NCBI GenBank assembly: GCA_946481735.1
Contig: CAMLOU010000022.1
Location: forward strand, 1-39,603
Direction of reading: 5' to 3'
Source: an uncultured Cellvibrio sp.
GTDB lineage: Bacteria; Pseudomonadota; Gammaproteobacteria; Pseudomonadales; Cellvibrionaceae
Length of the DNA: 39,603 nucleotides
Part shown: positions 1 to 8,422 of the stretch, in pieces
Layout of the letters: each line of letters opens with the position of its first letter
Position numbering within the stretch: position 1 is the stretch's first letter
The notes under the pieces: generated by a model
The model's database searches: none
Told to the model about the DNA's origin: nothing
What the model saw: only the letters and a program-made list of their open reading frames with translations
Program-made: the position numbers and the translations under genes

Positions 1-1200
1 TTAAAACGCCGGTGCCGATTGATAAAGGCTTTTGTCGATCCGGTATTTGCGAATCAACTTCCCGAGCGCGCGTCGTTCTTTCCCTGCAATACGCGCCGCT
101 GCCGATACGTTTCCCTCTGCTATCGACAATACCTGCTTGAGGTATTGTTCTTCAAATTGTGTTATCACCTCGGCCTTGGCATCCTGAAAGCTGAGCTGGG
201 GATTGATAGAGTGAAACATATGCCCAGCTTTGTGCGCTGCGCTCTCTGGCGATTTTCCTGTTAAAGCCGAATTGTCTTCTACTGCTGCATGTTTTGTTAA
301 GCTCATTTTTTTTTCTAAAACCGTTTCAAACAAAGCACCGCCCGGTGGCATCCCGGCAGGCGAAGTCAGTAACGTCTCGGGGGACAGCAAAAACGCACGC
401 AGCAGGGTATTTTCCAGCTCGCGAACGTTGCCGGGCCAGGATTGCTGCATCAGATAATGAATGAACTGGCCGGATAATTGTTTGGGAGCAGCGCGGTACT
501 CCTCAGAAAATTTGTGAAGTAACGCTCTGGCAATCAGCGGAATATCATCCTTCCGCGCGCGCAGCGACGGCATAAAAACCGTCAGTACATTAAGCCGATA
601 AAACAAATCCTCGCGGAATAATTTCTCTTCCACGCGTTGCGAGAGATCGGCATTGGTGGCAGCCAGAATGCGTACATCGGCTTGACGGGTGTCACGTCCA
701 CCGAGAGGGCGGTACTCGCGCGTCTGCAAGAAACGTAACAAAGCTGCTTGTGCCTTGGGCGTCAGGCTATCGACCTCATCGAGAAATAAAGTGCCGCCAT
801 CAGCCAAGGTAACCAAACCGGCCTGACTGCTTTTGGCATCGGTAAAGGCGCCTTTCTCGTGGCCAAAGAGTTCGCTTTCAAATAACTCGTCAGGGATAGC
901 CGCGCAATTAAGCGGTATAAAACCGCACTCGCGCCGCTCGCTTAAATAATGCATTGCCCGTGCTGCATTTTCTTTTCCTGTTCCTGTTTCGCCGCGGATT
1001 AATACCGGCGCATGGCACTGGGCGATTTTCTGAATTAATTGAAGGGTATCGACAAATACCGGTGAATGGCCGACAAGATTCAGGCCGGTAAACGTTTGCA
1101 GTAAACGGATTTTTTCCTGTGAGGTCTGGTGCGAATTGTCGGTCGTGGAACAATGATTGTGGTCGTTATCACCACAAGAGATAACAGAGGTGCTGTTCAT
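1..1200 (-). CDS. Sigma-54-dependent transcriptional activator (AAA+ / Fis-type HTH, no receiver domain)
   Basis: A 399-residue bacterial enhancer-binding protein that would use ATP hydrolysis to open sigma-54 RNA polymerase promoters. A short, His/Asn-rich N-terminal tail of about 40 residues replaces the usual receiver or sensory domain. The AAA+ module follows: Walker A GETGTGKE at residues 70-77, the sigma-54 contact loop at 117-122, Walker B FLDE at 139-142, sensor I near ATNADL and the arginine-finger segment FREDLFYRL near 196-203. The C-terminus (about 360-390, AEGNVSAAARIAG) is a Fis-type helix-turn-helix. The contact loop reads GAFTDA instead of the canonical GAFTGA. With no receiver, activity is probably set by expression level or a partner protein. 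The gene is divergent from the 1748-3306 pair, in front of which a sigma-54-type promoter is visible. Its target there is inference. Confidence 0.93.
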   Translation of the reverse strand: MNSTSVISCGDNDHNHCSTTDNSHQTSQEKIRLLQTFTGLNLVGHSPVFVDTLQLIQKIAQCHAPVLIRGETGTGKENAARAMHYLSERRECGFIPLNCAAIPDELFESELFGHEKGAFTDAKSSQAGLVTLADGGTLFLDEVDSLTPKAQAALLRFLQTREYRPLGGRDTRQADVRILAATNADLSQRVEEKLFREDLFYRLNVLTVFMPSLRARKDDIPLIARALLHKFSEEYRAAPKQLSGQFIHYLMQQSWPGNVRELENTLLRAFLLSPETLLTSPAGMPPGGALFETVLEKKMSLTKHAAVEDNSALTGKSPESAAHKAGHMFHSINPQLSFQDAKAEVITQFEEQYLKQVLSIAEGNVSAAARIAGKERRALGKLIRKYRIDKSLYQSAPAF

Positions 1201-1340
1201 AGTGAGCTTCCCATTGTCCTTGTTAACAGATCACTACCGGTGATGTCATTATCGTTTTACATCAACAACCGTCCTGATGACTCCATCCATTCATATCAAC
1301 GTCTATACATTTTTTAACACCGGGTTGATAAAACTAACAC

Positions 1341-1369
1341 AGGGCAAGTCAAAATCAAGTTAGGGCAAG
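1341..1369. repeat. Direct repeat AGGGCAAG x2, 21-bp period
   Basis: AGGGCAAG occurs at 1341-1348 and again at 1362-1369, so the copies are 21 bp apart, about two helical turns. They lie about 290-315 bp upstream of the predicted sigma-54 promoter, within the range of enhancer sites. A role as activator binding site is speculative, since Fis-type domains usually bind inverted repeats. Confidence 0.3.
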
Positions 1370-1654
1370 GGGATGAGGTGCCAATATTTTATAAGTATGC
1401 TTTCGCCCGGTGTGCCGCTTTTTGTTTCATTCTGATTCGTTCTATACGCAATGCACATCTACTTTTCCTGCTCCGCACATTTTTTTATTTTATGGGTGTA
1501 AAAGAACCCACCTGCGCAAGCCAGTTAAATACCCATATGAAGATGTTGTGACAGTGCGCAGCAACAGGCACAGCGGGTTAATGTCGACCCACCTGTTATG
1601 GCTTCTGTTAAAAAAAGTAGTGCCTGATCAATCGATTAGCCAATAAAACCGTCC

Positions 1655-1670
1655 TGGTATAAATGTTGCT
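1655..1670 (+). promoter_or_regulatory. Candidate sigma-54 (-24/-12) promoter
   Basis: The sequence TGG at 1655-1657 and TTGCT at 1666-1670 gives the invariant GG-N10-GC spacing of sigma-54 promoters (GG 1656-1657, GC 1668-1669). The -12 half matches the consensus TTGCW; the -24 half keeps TGG but departs from TGGCAC. Transcription would start near 1681 and read into the genes at 1748 and 2125. It lies divergent from a sigma-54 activator, which raises its plausibility. Confidence 0.45.
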
Positions 1671-1747
1671 CAACGCTATCTGCTGCACTAATCGTGTGCG
1701 TGGCCTGTGTGTGTTTTTTCTAATCTCTATTAACAGGGAGCGGCGAG

Positions 1748-2023
1748 TTGAAGGTAAATGATGAGGAGGAACCGGACATTCAATCCCTGGCTGAAGAAAT
1801 TGCCCGCTATCTGCAGGGGCGCGAGCAGGTTGCGGATACGCTGGATGGCATCCTGCAATGGTGGATTTTACGGCAGCGCCTGCACGAAGAGCGTCGCAGG
1901 GTTGAGCGTGCTATGGCATACCTTCATCAACAGGGAGCAATCAGTATAAGAACCTTACCCGACGGTCGCCTGTTGTATATCGGTCGCCCCTCCGCAGCAG
2001 GTAAGCCCAACCTGGATTCCTGA
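1748..2023 (+). CDS. Small winged-helix-like protein of unknown function
   Basis: A 91-residue protein starting at TTG, 8 nt after an AGGGAG ribosome binding site. I do not recognise the family with certainty. An acidic N-terminus (DEEEPDIQSLAEEIARYL) is followed by a helical segment and then an Arg-rich helix (RQRLHEERRRVERAMAYL). The chain ends in a beta-hairpin-like stretch (GAISIRTLPDGRLLYIGR), an arrangement typical of a winged helix. It could be a small DNA-binding or adaptor protein. It sits between the candidate sigma-54 promoter and the chalcone-isomerase/TonB fusion gene, probably in one transcript with it. The function is not inferred. Confidence 0.7.
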   Translation: MKVNDEEEPDIQSLAEEIARYLQGREQVADTLDGILQWWILRQRLHEERRRVERAMAYLHQQGAISIRTLPDGRLLYIGRPSAAGKPNLDS

Positions 2024-2124
2024 TCTCGCCTGTCGCTAAATTGTCTTATTCATTGATTAGTATCCCGCGGTCGAATGATCGGTATTGGCCGGTCAGCCGT
2101 TTTTTGACGTGGGGTAACAAAATC

Positions 2125-3306
2125 ATGTTTTTCGGTAGATCATTTAAGCGGTTTTGCGGCGCAGGGTTTTGGTTGCTGCTATTGATGTTGCCCGGAATGG
2201 TGCATGCAGAGCCTTTATTAAATGGTATTGCCCTGCATAAGGAATTGGGGCGCGATCAATTCTGGGGAGCGCTGTATACCGAGTTGTTAAGCAGCGATGC
2301 CGAGGTGCTGGTCACCAGTCCTGTTGCCAAGCGAATGGAATTAAAAATCCTCGCACCGGAAGGCATGACGCTGCGCCGTTTCAGTCGGATGTGGATTGAA
2401 GGTGCGGCGATCAACAACTCCTCTGCCGTGCTCATGGCGCAGGCCGACAACATGGTTCTCTTTGACGGCTTGTTTGGCGGACGCTTTGAAACCAACGATC
2501 ACATTGTGCTCAGTGTGGCGCCGGGTCAGGGGATGGATGTGATAGTGAACAACACCTTGCTCGGCAATATTCCCGATGATAATTTTTTTGCGCTCTTGTT
2601 GCGTTCATGGTTGGGGCGTGTGCCCTTGTCATCTGCCTACCGTGATGACCTGCTGTTGATGGGCGATATCAATCCCGATTTGCGCCATCGCTATTTGCAC
2701 CTTGAGCCGCGCTTAAGCCGTATCGCGGTAGTGGAAAATTGGCTGAAAAAATCAACGGACTCTGCGGAGGAATCGGAAGTTACCGTGGCAGCGGCTCCTG
2801 CGCCGGCACCAGCGCCCAAGCCGAAAGCTGAGAATAAACCGCGCTTGGAAAAGCCTGCACCGATTCCGGTTCCGGCATCGATCGTTGTCGCCAGCGCACC
2901 GCCGGCACTGATAAAACCTGAGCCTGTTAAAAAAGCAGCGGCGACAATAACGGCGGAAAAGGATGACGCAGAAGAAGAGCGTGCAGCGATAACATCGCAA
3001 ACCCTGCTGGCGCGCCAGTTTTACATCTCCGAAGTGTTGGGCACCATCTATGCCCGTGTCAGTTATCCGCGGCGCGCGCAACAACTGCAACAAGCCGGCA
3101 GCGTGAAATTTAATCTGGTGATTGATGACCAGGGAAATATTAAATCGTTAAAACCTATCGAAACTTCTGACTATGTGTTGCTGAATAAAGCGGCGGAAGA
3201 GGCGGTCAAAGATGCAGCGCCTTTCCCGCCCTTGCCTGAGGTCCTTGCCAGTAGCGAACTGGAATTGTTTGTGCCGATAAAGTTTTCGCTCGGGAATCCA
3301 TCCTGA
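2125..3306 (+). CDS. Chalcone-isomerase-like / TonB C-terminal domain fusion protein, exported
   Basis: The protein has 393 residues from the ATG at 2125. The in-frame TTG at 2041 would add 28 residues before an obvious signal peptide, so the ATG is preferred. The signal sequence (hydrophobic FWLLLLMLPGMVHA) is followed by a chalcone-isomerase-like domain, recognised from LNGIALHKELGRDQFWGALY and RRFSRMWIEGAAINN. A Pro/Ala/Lys-rich linker of about 70 residues comes next, then a TonB C-terminal domain (SYPRRAQQLQQAGSVKFNLV ... LFVPIKFSL). Ordinary TonB proteins are anchored by an uncleaved N-terminal helix next to ExbB/ExbD. This one ends its hydrophobic stretch in a likely signal-peptidase site (VHA/EP), so it may be a free periplasmic protein. 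Bacterial chalcone-isomerase-like domains usually have no known catalytic role. It ends 8 bp from the convergent acnA. Confidence 0.85.
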   Translation: MFFGRSFKRFCGAGFWLLLLMLPGMVHAEPLLNGIALHKELGRDQFWGALYTELLSSDAEVLVTSPVAKRMELKILAPEGMTLRRFSRMWIEGAAINNSSAVLMAQADNMVLFDGLFGGRFETNDHIVLSVAPGQGMDVIVNNTLLGNIPDDNFFALLLRSWLGRVPLSSAYRDDLLLMGDINPDLRHRYLHLEPRLSRIAVVENWLKKSTDSAEESEVTVAAAPAPAPAPKPKAENKPRLEKPAPIPVPASIVVASAPPALIKPEPVKKAAATITAEKDDAEEERAAITSQTLLARQFYISEVLGTIYARVSYPRRAQQLQQAGSVKFNLVIDDQGNIKSLKPIETSDYVLLNKAAEEAVKDAAPFPPLPEVLASSELELFVPIKFSLGNPS

Positions 3307-3314
3307 TAAAACCG

Positions 3315-6053
3315 TCACCGCGCCAGATTACGCAACACATAATGCAGGATGCCGCCGTTCTGGAAGTAGGCAAATTCATTCGGTGTATCGATGCGCACAT
3401 GGGCAATAAACTGAATGGGTTCGCCACCGTCTTTGTGTGCGGTCACAATCAATTCGCGGGTGTCAGGATGCACTATTGGAATGTCAAACATTTCTGTTCC
3501 TGTCAGCCCGAGTGAGGCCGCGGAATCTCCATGTTTAAATTGCAGTGGCAAGATACCCATCCCCACCAGGTTAGAGCGGTGGATGCGTTCATAACTTTGC
3601 GCAATCACCGCCTTCACCCCCAACAGGGCCGGACCTTTTGCTGCCCAGTCGCGCGATGAACCGGAGCCATACTCTTTGCCCGCTAATACGATCAGCGGCG
3701 TTTTATGCTGGCGGTACAATTCGGCGGCGTCATAGATGCTCATCACTTTCTGTTCAGGCAGATAGGTTGTCCAACTGCCTTCAGTACCCGGTGCTATCTG
3801 GTTTTTCAGACGGACATTCGCGAAGGTGCCGCGCATCATCACTTCATGGTTACCCCGACGCGAGCCGTAGGAATTGAAATCGTCCGGCTGCACACCTTGT
3901 TGTTGCAGGTACACGCCGGCCGGACTGTCGGGCATGATGGCGCCAGCGGGAGAGATATGGTCGGTGGTGATACTGTCGCCCACCATGACCAGGCAGCGGG
4001 CTTTTTCAATCGCTTTAACCGCATCAGCCTCGGCGGTGATGCCTTCAAAGAACGGGGGCTTGCGCACATAGTCGGATTCGGGCCAGGCGTACAGCTCGCT
4101 TTCGGTAATGGGCAGCGCATTCCAGTTCTCGTCACCCCGATAAACATCGGCATATTTGCTGGCAAACATGGAGGGGTCGAGATGGCTGGCGATGCTGGCC
4201 TGAATCTCCGCATTGCTCGGCCAGATGTCTTTCAGGAACACCGGCTGGCCATCGCTGCCGGTGCCCAGCGGTTCTCCGTAGAGATCGATATCCATAGTAC
4301 CCGCCAGCGCATAGGCCACCACCAGTGGCGGCGACGCCAGGTAATTGGTGCGGACTTCGGCATGAATCCGGCCTTCGAAGTTACGGTTGCCGGACAACAC
4401 CGAGGCCACCATCAAGTCGCCCTGGCGGATTGCAGACGAAATCTCATCCGGCAAGGGGCCGGAGTTGCCGATACAGGTGGTACAGCCATAGCCCACCAGA
4501 TAAAACCCCAAAGCCTCCAGGTCCGCCAGTAAACCGGCTTTACTCAGGTAATCGGTCACCACTTGTGAGCCGGGCGCCAGGCTGGTCTTGACCCAGGGCT
4601 TGCTGCGCAAGCCGAGGGCACGCGCCTTGCGGGCCACCAAACCAGCGGCCATCAGCACCGCCGGGTTGGAGGTATTGGTGCAACTGGTGATGGCGGCAAT
4701 CACGACCGCCCCGTGTTTCAGGCTGAAATGCTCACCGCGATAACTGACGGGCACATCCCCCGGTTGCTCCGCTGATTGATTGCCCACAGCGGTTGCACCG
4801 CCTTCATCGGCAAATTTATCCAAGGTCGTGGTCTTGATCAGCTTGTCGCGCTGGGCCTGGAATTCTCCCAGGGTTTTGCCGAAGCTGGCTTTGCTCTCGC
4901 TCAGCGAGATGCGATCCTGCGGGCGTTTGGGGCCAGCGAGAGACGGTACGACATCGGCGAGATCGAGGGTCAGCAAGTCACTGTAATGCGCTTCCTGGCT
5001 GTTGTCGTCATGCCAGAGGCCCATGGCTTTCATGTAGGCCTCGGTGAGGCGCAACTGGTTTTCGCTGCGGCCGGTGAAGCGCAGGTAATCCAGGGTTTGC
5101 TGATCGACCGGAAAGATGCCGCAGGTTGCGCCATACTCCGGCGCCATGTTGCCGATGGTGGCGCGGTCGGCGAGGGACAGGTGTTTAAGGCCGGGGCCGA
5201 AGAATTCCACAAATTTACCCACCACGCCGAGCTTGCGCAGCATCTGCGTGACGGTCAGCACCAGATCGGTAGCGGTGGCGCCTTCAGGCAATTGGCCGGT
5301 CAACTTGAAGCCCACTACCTGGGGAATCAGCATGGAGATCGGCTGGCCGAGCATGGCGGCTTCGGCTTCAATACCGCCCACGCCCCAACCCAGTACACCC
5401 AGGCCATTGATCATTGTGGTGTGAGAATCGGTGCCTACCAGGGTATCCGGGTAGGCTTCGGCCTGGTCGGTGGTTTCATTGGCAAATACACAGCGCGCCA
5501 GATATTCCAGGTTCACCTGGTGGACGATGCCGGTACCCGGTGGCACCACTTTAAAATTGGAGAACGCTTTCTGACCCCAGCGCAGGAACTGATAGCGCTC
5601 GCGGTTGCGCTCGATTTCAACGGCGGTGTTTTTGGCGAAGGCGTCTTCAGAGCCAAAGAAATCCACCATTACCGAGTGGTCGATCACCAGTTCAACCGGT
5701 GAGAGGGGATTGATCTGCTGCGCATTACCGCCCAGTTCTGTCACGGCGTCGCGCATTGCAGCGAGGTCCACAATAGCAGGCACGCCGGTGAAATCCTGCA
5801 AGATAACCCGCGCCGGCACGAAAGCAATTTCCTGGGTGGGTTCCGCCGCCGGGTCCCAATTGGCCAGCGCCTTGATATCGTCATCGGTCACAAAATTGGT
5901 GTTGGCATGGCGCAATAAATTCTCCAACAAAATCTTGAGCGAGAACGGCAGCTTGTCTACCGGGTAATGTTGTTGCACCTTGCTGAAGGGATAGATGCGA
6001 TAGGATTTGTCGCCCACGTGGAGTGTGTCGGTTGCTTGAAACGATGAAGTCAT
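3315..6053 (-). CDS. acnA: Aconitate hydratase A
   Basis: This 912-residue enzyme isomerises citrate to isocitrate through cis-aconitate in the TCA and glyoxylate cycles, using a cytosolic [4Fe-4S] cluster. It matches the AcnA/IRP-type aconitases throughout. Cluster ligands are Cys458 (SCTNTSNP) and Cys524/Cys527 ([12 protein letters not shown]). Other landmarks are DFTGVPAVVD-type N-terminal, [14 protein letters not shown], the swivel-domain [31 protein letters not shown] and [15 protein letters not shown]. It is slightly longer than E. coli AcnA (891 residues), partly from a longer linker near residues 400-440. The start ATG at 6053 has AAAGAGG upstream. The MFS gene lies upstream on the same strand, 103 bp away, so co-transcription is possible but not required. 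The gene looks intact. Confidence 0.98.
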   Translation of the reverse strand: MTSSFQATDTLHVGDKSYRIYPFSKVQQHYPVDKLPFSLKILLENLLRHANTNFVTDDDIKALANWDPAAEPTQEIAFVPARVILQDFTGVPAIVDLAAMRDAVTELGGNAQQINPLSPVELVIDHSVMVDFFGSEDAFAKNTAVEIERNRERYQFLRWGQKAFSNFKVVPPGTGIVHQVNLEYLARCVFANETTDQAEAYPDTLVGTDSHTTMINGLGVLGWGVGGIEAEAAMLGQPISMLIPQVVGFKLTGQLPEGATATDLVLTVTQMLRKLGVVGKFVEFFGPGLKHLSLADRATIGNMAPEYGATCGIFPVDQQTLDYLRFTGRSENQLRLTEAYMKAMGLWHDDNSQEAHYSDLLTLDLADVVPSLAGPKRPQDRISLSESKASFGKTLGEFQAQRDKLIKTTTLDKFADEGGATAVGNQSAEQPGDVPVSYRGEHFSLKHGAVVIAAITSCTNTSNPAVLMAAGLVARKARALGLRSKPWVKTSLAPGSQVVTDYLSKAGLLADLEALGFYLVGYGCTTCIGNSGPLPDEISSAIRQGDLMVASVLSGNRNFEGRIHAEVRTNYLASPPLVVAYALAGTMDIDLYGEPLGTGSDGQPVFLKDIWPSNAEIQASIASHLDPSMFASKYADVYRGDENWNALPITESELYAWPESDYVRKPPFFEGITAEADAVKAIEKARCLVMVGDSITTDHISPAGAIMPDSPAGVYLQQQGVQPDDFNSYGSRRGNHEVMMRGTFANVRLKNQIAPGTEGSWTTYLPEQKVMSIYDAAELYRQHKTPLIVLAGKEYGSGSSRDWAAKGPALLGVKAVIAQSYERIHRSNLVGMGILPLQFKHGDSAASLGLTGTEMFDIPIVHPDTRELIVTAHKDGGEPIQFIAHVRIDTPNEFAYFQNGGILHYVLRNLAR

Positions 6054-6119
6054 GACAGCCTCTTTCTCATTGGGTGTTTTTACGACGGGAAGCTTAACGA
6101 AGAATGGTAAAGAATAAAT

Positions 6120-6145
6120 GACCGGTATGAACAGTGCGGCCGGTC
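6120..6145 (-). terminator. Weak candidate terminator between MFS gene and acnA
   Basis: A 6-bp inverted repeat (GACCGG at 6120-6125 and CCGGTC at 6140-6145, 14-nt loop) lies just past the MFS stop codon. On the minus strand it is followed by a loosely T-rich ATTTATTCTTT. The stem is short and the T tract interrupted, so it may only attenuate transcription. Confidence 0.3.
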
Positions 6146-6156
6146 TGTTGTGTTAG

Positions 6157-7671
6157 TTAGAGCGCAATTGTGCCATTTGTTTCACCCTCGTCCTGCACAA
6201 AGCACATCGCAACGGCGGCGAGTAACATAAAGACACCGGCCAGCACCATCGCGTAAATCGTCTGTCCGCCGAACAGTGTGCTGACAATCAAAGCCAACAC
6301 ACTGGATGCCAGGATTTGCGGGATCACAATAAAAAAATTGAACAGGCCCGCATAGACGCCCATTTTTTCCGGCGGTAATGAGCAGGAGAGAATCGCATAA
6401 GGCATGGATAATATGGATGCCCAGGCAAATCCCATGGCCACCATGGACAACAGCAACCAGCGCGGATCGCTGATCCAGATAAACGATACCAGGGCCAGCG
6501 CGCCCAAACACAAATTCACCACATGCGTCACTTTGCGATTACTGCAGCGCACCATCATGGGAATGGCAATCGCAGCCAGCGCCGCAAATCCATTATAGGC
6601 CGCAAAGAGTACGCCCACCCAATCCGCGCCGGTGTTGTAGAGCAGGCTGGTGGTATCCGTTGCACCATAATGAAATGACGTGACAGCAGCCGTGCCGTAA
6701 ATCCACATCGAAAATAAGGCAAACCAGGTAAGGAATTGCACCACCGCCAATTGCTGCATGGTCCTGGGCATGCGTAATAAATCCTGGGTAACCTGATACA
6801 GACCGTTATCGGTTCGCCCATGTTTGCGCAACAGGCCAGCCGCGATTTGAATCGCCCCGAAGAGCGCCAGCCCACCCACCAGGACATACAGTTTTTCATC
6901 GAGTTGTCCGGCGGAAATAATCAGCACGCCGAGACAACCGGCAACAAGAAACCAAGCCCCGCCGCGAAAAAATTTTATCCGCGTATCAACGCGCACTTGC
7001 ATTGCTCGACGAGCAAGATGGCGTTCCCTGAACGCTGCCAATTGTTCGGGACTGTATTCTGGCGTTGAGTAAATAGCCCAGGCGATAGAGGCGAGCATGA
7101 TGCCACCGCCGATATAAAACGCATAAATCACCGAGGGCGGTACGGCACCGTCATTGGCCACATTGGCAACACCAAAACCATTGGTCAGTATCCAGGGTAA
7201 GGCGGAAGCGACTACGGCACTGACACCGATAAAAAAGCTCTGCATGGAAAAACCGCTGGAGCGTTGTTCTTCCGGCAACATATCGCCCACCAGGGCAATA
7301 GACGGCCCTAGCGCAATATTGAGCGAGGCGTCCATGATCCACAGCATACCGGCGGCGATCCACAGCGTCGGCGAGTTGGGCATCACAAACAATGCCAGGC
7401 TGGCCAGCAGCGCGCCGCACAATAGATAAGGGCGGCGGCGCCCGAGTCGGCCCCAGGTTTTATCACTCATGTAGCCGATGATGGGTTGGATCAATAAACC
7501 GGTGATAGGCGCGGCCACCCACAGGATAGGAATATCGTCGATGGAGGCACCGAGGATTTGAAAAATGCGGCTGACATTGGCGTTTTGCAATGCAAAACCA
7601 AACTGGATACCAATAAAGCCAAAGCACATATTCCAGATTTGCCAGAATGTCAGGTGTGGCTTGTGGGTCAT
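6157..7671 (-). CDS. MFS transporter, GPH/SLC45-like sugar carrier
   Basis: A 504-residue inner-membrane carrier from the ATG at 7671, which has an A-rich AAGAAAAA stretch upstream. A longer frame back to 7908 adds 79 residues of non-membrane sequence and is not used. About twelve membrane segments are visible. The loop 2-3 motif GYMSDKTWGRLGRRRPYLL is characteristic of the glycoside-pentoside-hexuronide / sucrose-maltose type MFS proteins, as is the N-terminal FWQIWNMCFGFIGIQFGFALQ. Such carriers typically import disaccharides with protons in polysaccharide-degrading proteobacteria; the substrate cannot be read from the sequence. The next gene downstream is acnA. The divergent small gene at 7923 shares its upstream region. 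Confidence 0.88.
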   Translation of the reverse strand: MTHKPHLTFWQIWNMCFGFIGIQFGFALQNANVSRIFQILGASIDDIPILWVAAPITGLLIQPIIGYMSDKTWGRLGRRRPYLLCGALLASLALFVMPNSPTLWIAAGMLWIMDASLNIALGPSIALVGDMLPEEQRSSGFSMQSFFIGVSAVVASALPWILTNGFGVANVANDGAVPPSVIYAFYIGGGIMLASIAWAIYSTPEYSPEQLAAFRERHLARRAMQVRVDTRIKFFRGGAWFLVAGCLGVLIISAGQLDEKLYVLVGGLALFGAIQIAAGLLRKHGRTDNGLYQVTQDLLRMPRTMQQLAVVQFLTWFALFSMWIYGTAAVTSFHYGATDTTSLLYNTGADWVGVLFAAYNGFAALAAIAIPMMVRCSNRKVTHVVNLCLGALALVSFIWISDPRWLLLSMVAMGFAWASILSMPYAILSCSLPPEKMGVYAGLFNFFIVIPQILASSVLALIVSTLFGGQTIYAMVLAGVFMLLAAVAMCFVQDEGETNGTIAL

Positions 7672-7842
7672 AACTTTTTTTCTTGTTGTCTTTTTTGTTA
7701 TCGCGCGGCGCAATATAGCACTCTGCCCGAGTGAGAGAAAGCATGTCATCAATGCCGCCACTGACCAGCCGGCTGCGCGCCGGGGAAACCTTTCAGCTTC
7801 GCTATTGCCATAACCTGTGGCGGTAAGCGGCAAAAATTCACC

Positions 7843-7848
7843 TATACT
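7843..7848 (+). promoter_or_regulatory. Possible -10 box for the small gene at 7923
   Basis: TATACT matches five of six -10 positions and lies 75 bp upstream of the ATG. No convincing -35 box is found 16-18 bp upstream, so this is only a suggestion. Confidence 0.25.
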
Positions 7849-7922
7849 TAATAGCGCTGATGAAGATCTGTTTCGCAGACCGCGAAGAAGTAAGATCAAA
7901 TGCGTCAATAATGGAGGCTGTT

Positions 7923-8168
7923 ATGGAAAAGACATCCAGAGCTGATCTAGTCGACAGGCAACAAACCATGCTCAAAGAAGAACAACAGGAAACCGCGCGT
8001 GAACTGGCCGAGCTGATGCGCCTTGCGCAAGAAATGGGGCGTCGCCTGGCGAATGAAACCCATGGTGAGTTATACGACGATGTGCGGTTTCTCAATGAAC
8101 TCCTGCACCAGACCCGTATCAAGGCGGATGCCATCAAAGAGCGACTGGTGTACAACGGGCCGCGCTGA
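7923..8168 (+). CDS. Small coiled-coil protein of unknown function
   Basis: An 81-residue, highly charged, probably all-helical cytoplasmic protein. I do not recognise the family. ATG 7923 is chosen because GGAGG at 7913-7917 sits 5 nt upstream. The frame itself opens earlier (7860), but the extra residues include no better start. The central stretch (LKEEQQETARELAELMRLAQ) is a heptad-like helix. The C-terminal half (ELYDDVRFLNELLHQTRIKA) is also helical. There is no signal peptide or membrane segment. It stands alone between the divergent MFS gene and the methyltransferase. Confidence 0.65.
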   Translation: MEKTSRADLVDRQQTMLKEEQQETARELAELMRLAQEMGRRLANETHGELYDDVRFLNELLHQTRIKADAIKERLVYNGPR

Positions 8169-8276
8169 TCCTGTATTGATGTTGCGCTAGGCTTGGTGCG
8201 CCAATTTCCCTGCATTTTCTGTCTGCATGATGCCGCCTCGCACTTCATATGCGTATAAGTTCTTGCGGATATTTTT

Positions 8277-8312
8277 TTGTCACCTTTCTGTCACATTGCC
8301 AGCGAATTTAAT
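8277..8312 (+). promoter_or_regulatory. Candidate PhoB-dependent promoter (Pho box and -10)
   Basis: Two 7-bp direct repeats, TTGTCAC (8277-8283) and CTGTCAC (8288-8294), are separated by the 4-bp CTTT. This reproduces the 11-bp-period Pho box (consensus CTGTCAT N4 CTGTCAT). Twelve bases further, TTTAAT at 8307-8312 matches five of six -10 positions. That is the usual geometry for PhoB replacing a -35 box. Transcription would start near 8319 and run into the methyltransferase at 8423. Confidence 0.5.
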
Positions 8313-8422
8313 CACATCACCCATTCTGCGTCTGTGTTGTTGGTAAAGCGTCATTATCCCGTGATAACCTCCCCGCCTGTTGCATTGAGCGCGATAAATC
8401 TAGCACATGAAGATTCCTGGAT

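Larger units (their letters stand above)
1201..1747. other. 547-bp divergent intergenic region
   Basis: Non-coding region between the sigma-54 activator and the plus-strand pair. It holds a small inverted repeat (ATCAC-N5-GTGAT, about 1230-1244) just upstream of the activator start, an AGGGCAAG direct repeat at 1341-1369 and a sigma-54-like promoter at 1655-1670. A 78-codon open frame (1410-1646) has no ribosome binding site or recognisable composition and is not called. I see nothing else. Confidence 0.6.

Noticed and set aside
1410..1646. 78-codon plus-strand frame in the divergent region
   Set aside because: No ribosome binding site, odd composition, and it would end just before the predicted sigma-54 promoter.
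3705..4532. Long plus-strand open frame (275 codons) opposite acnA
   Set aside because: It lies fully antisense to a well-conserved aconitase and has low-complexity, His/Gly-rich shadow composition; no ribosome binding site or family match.
4776..5702. 308-codon plus-strand open frame opposite acnA
   Set aside because: A shadow of the acnA reading frame in codon-position register; no signal for independent expression.
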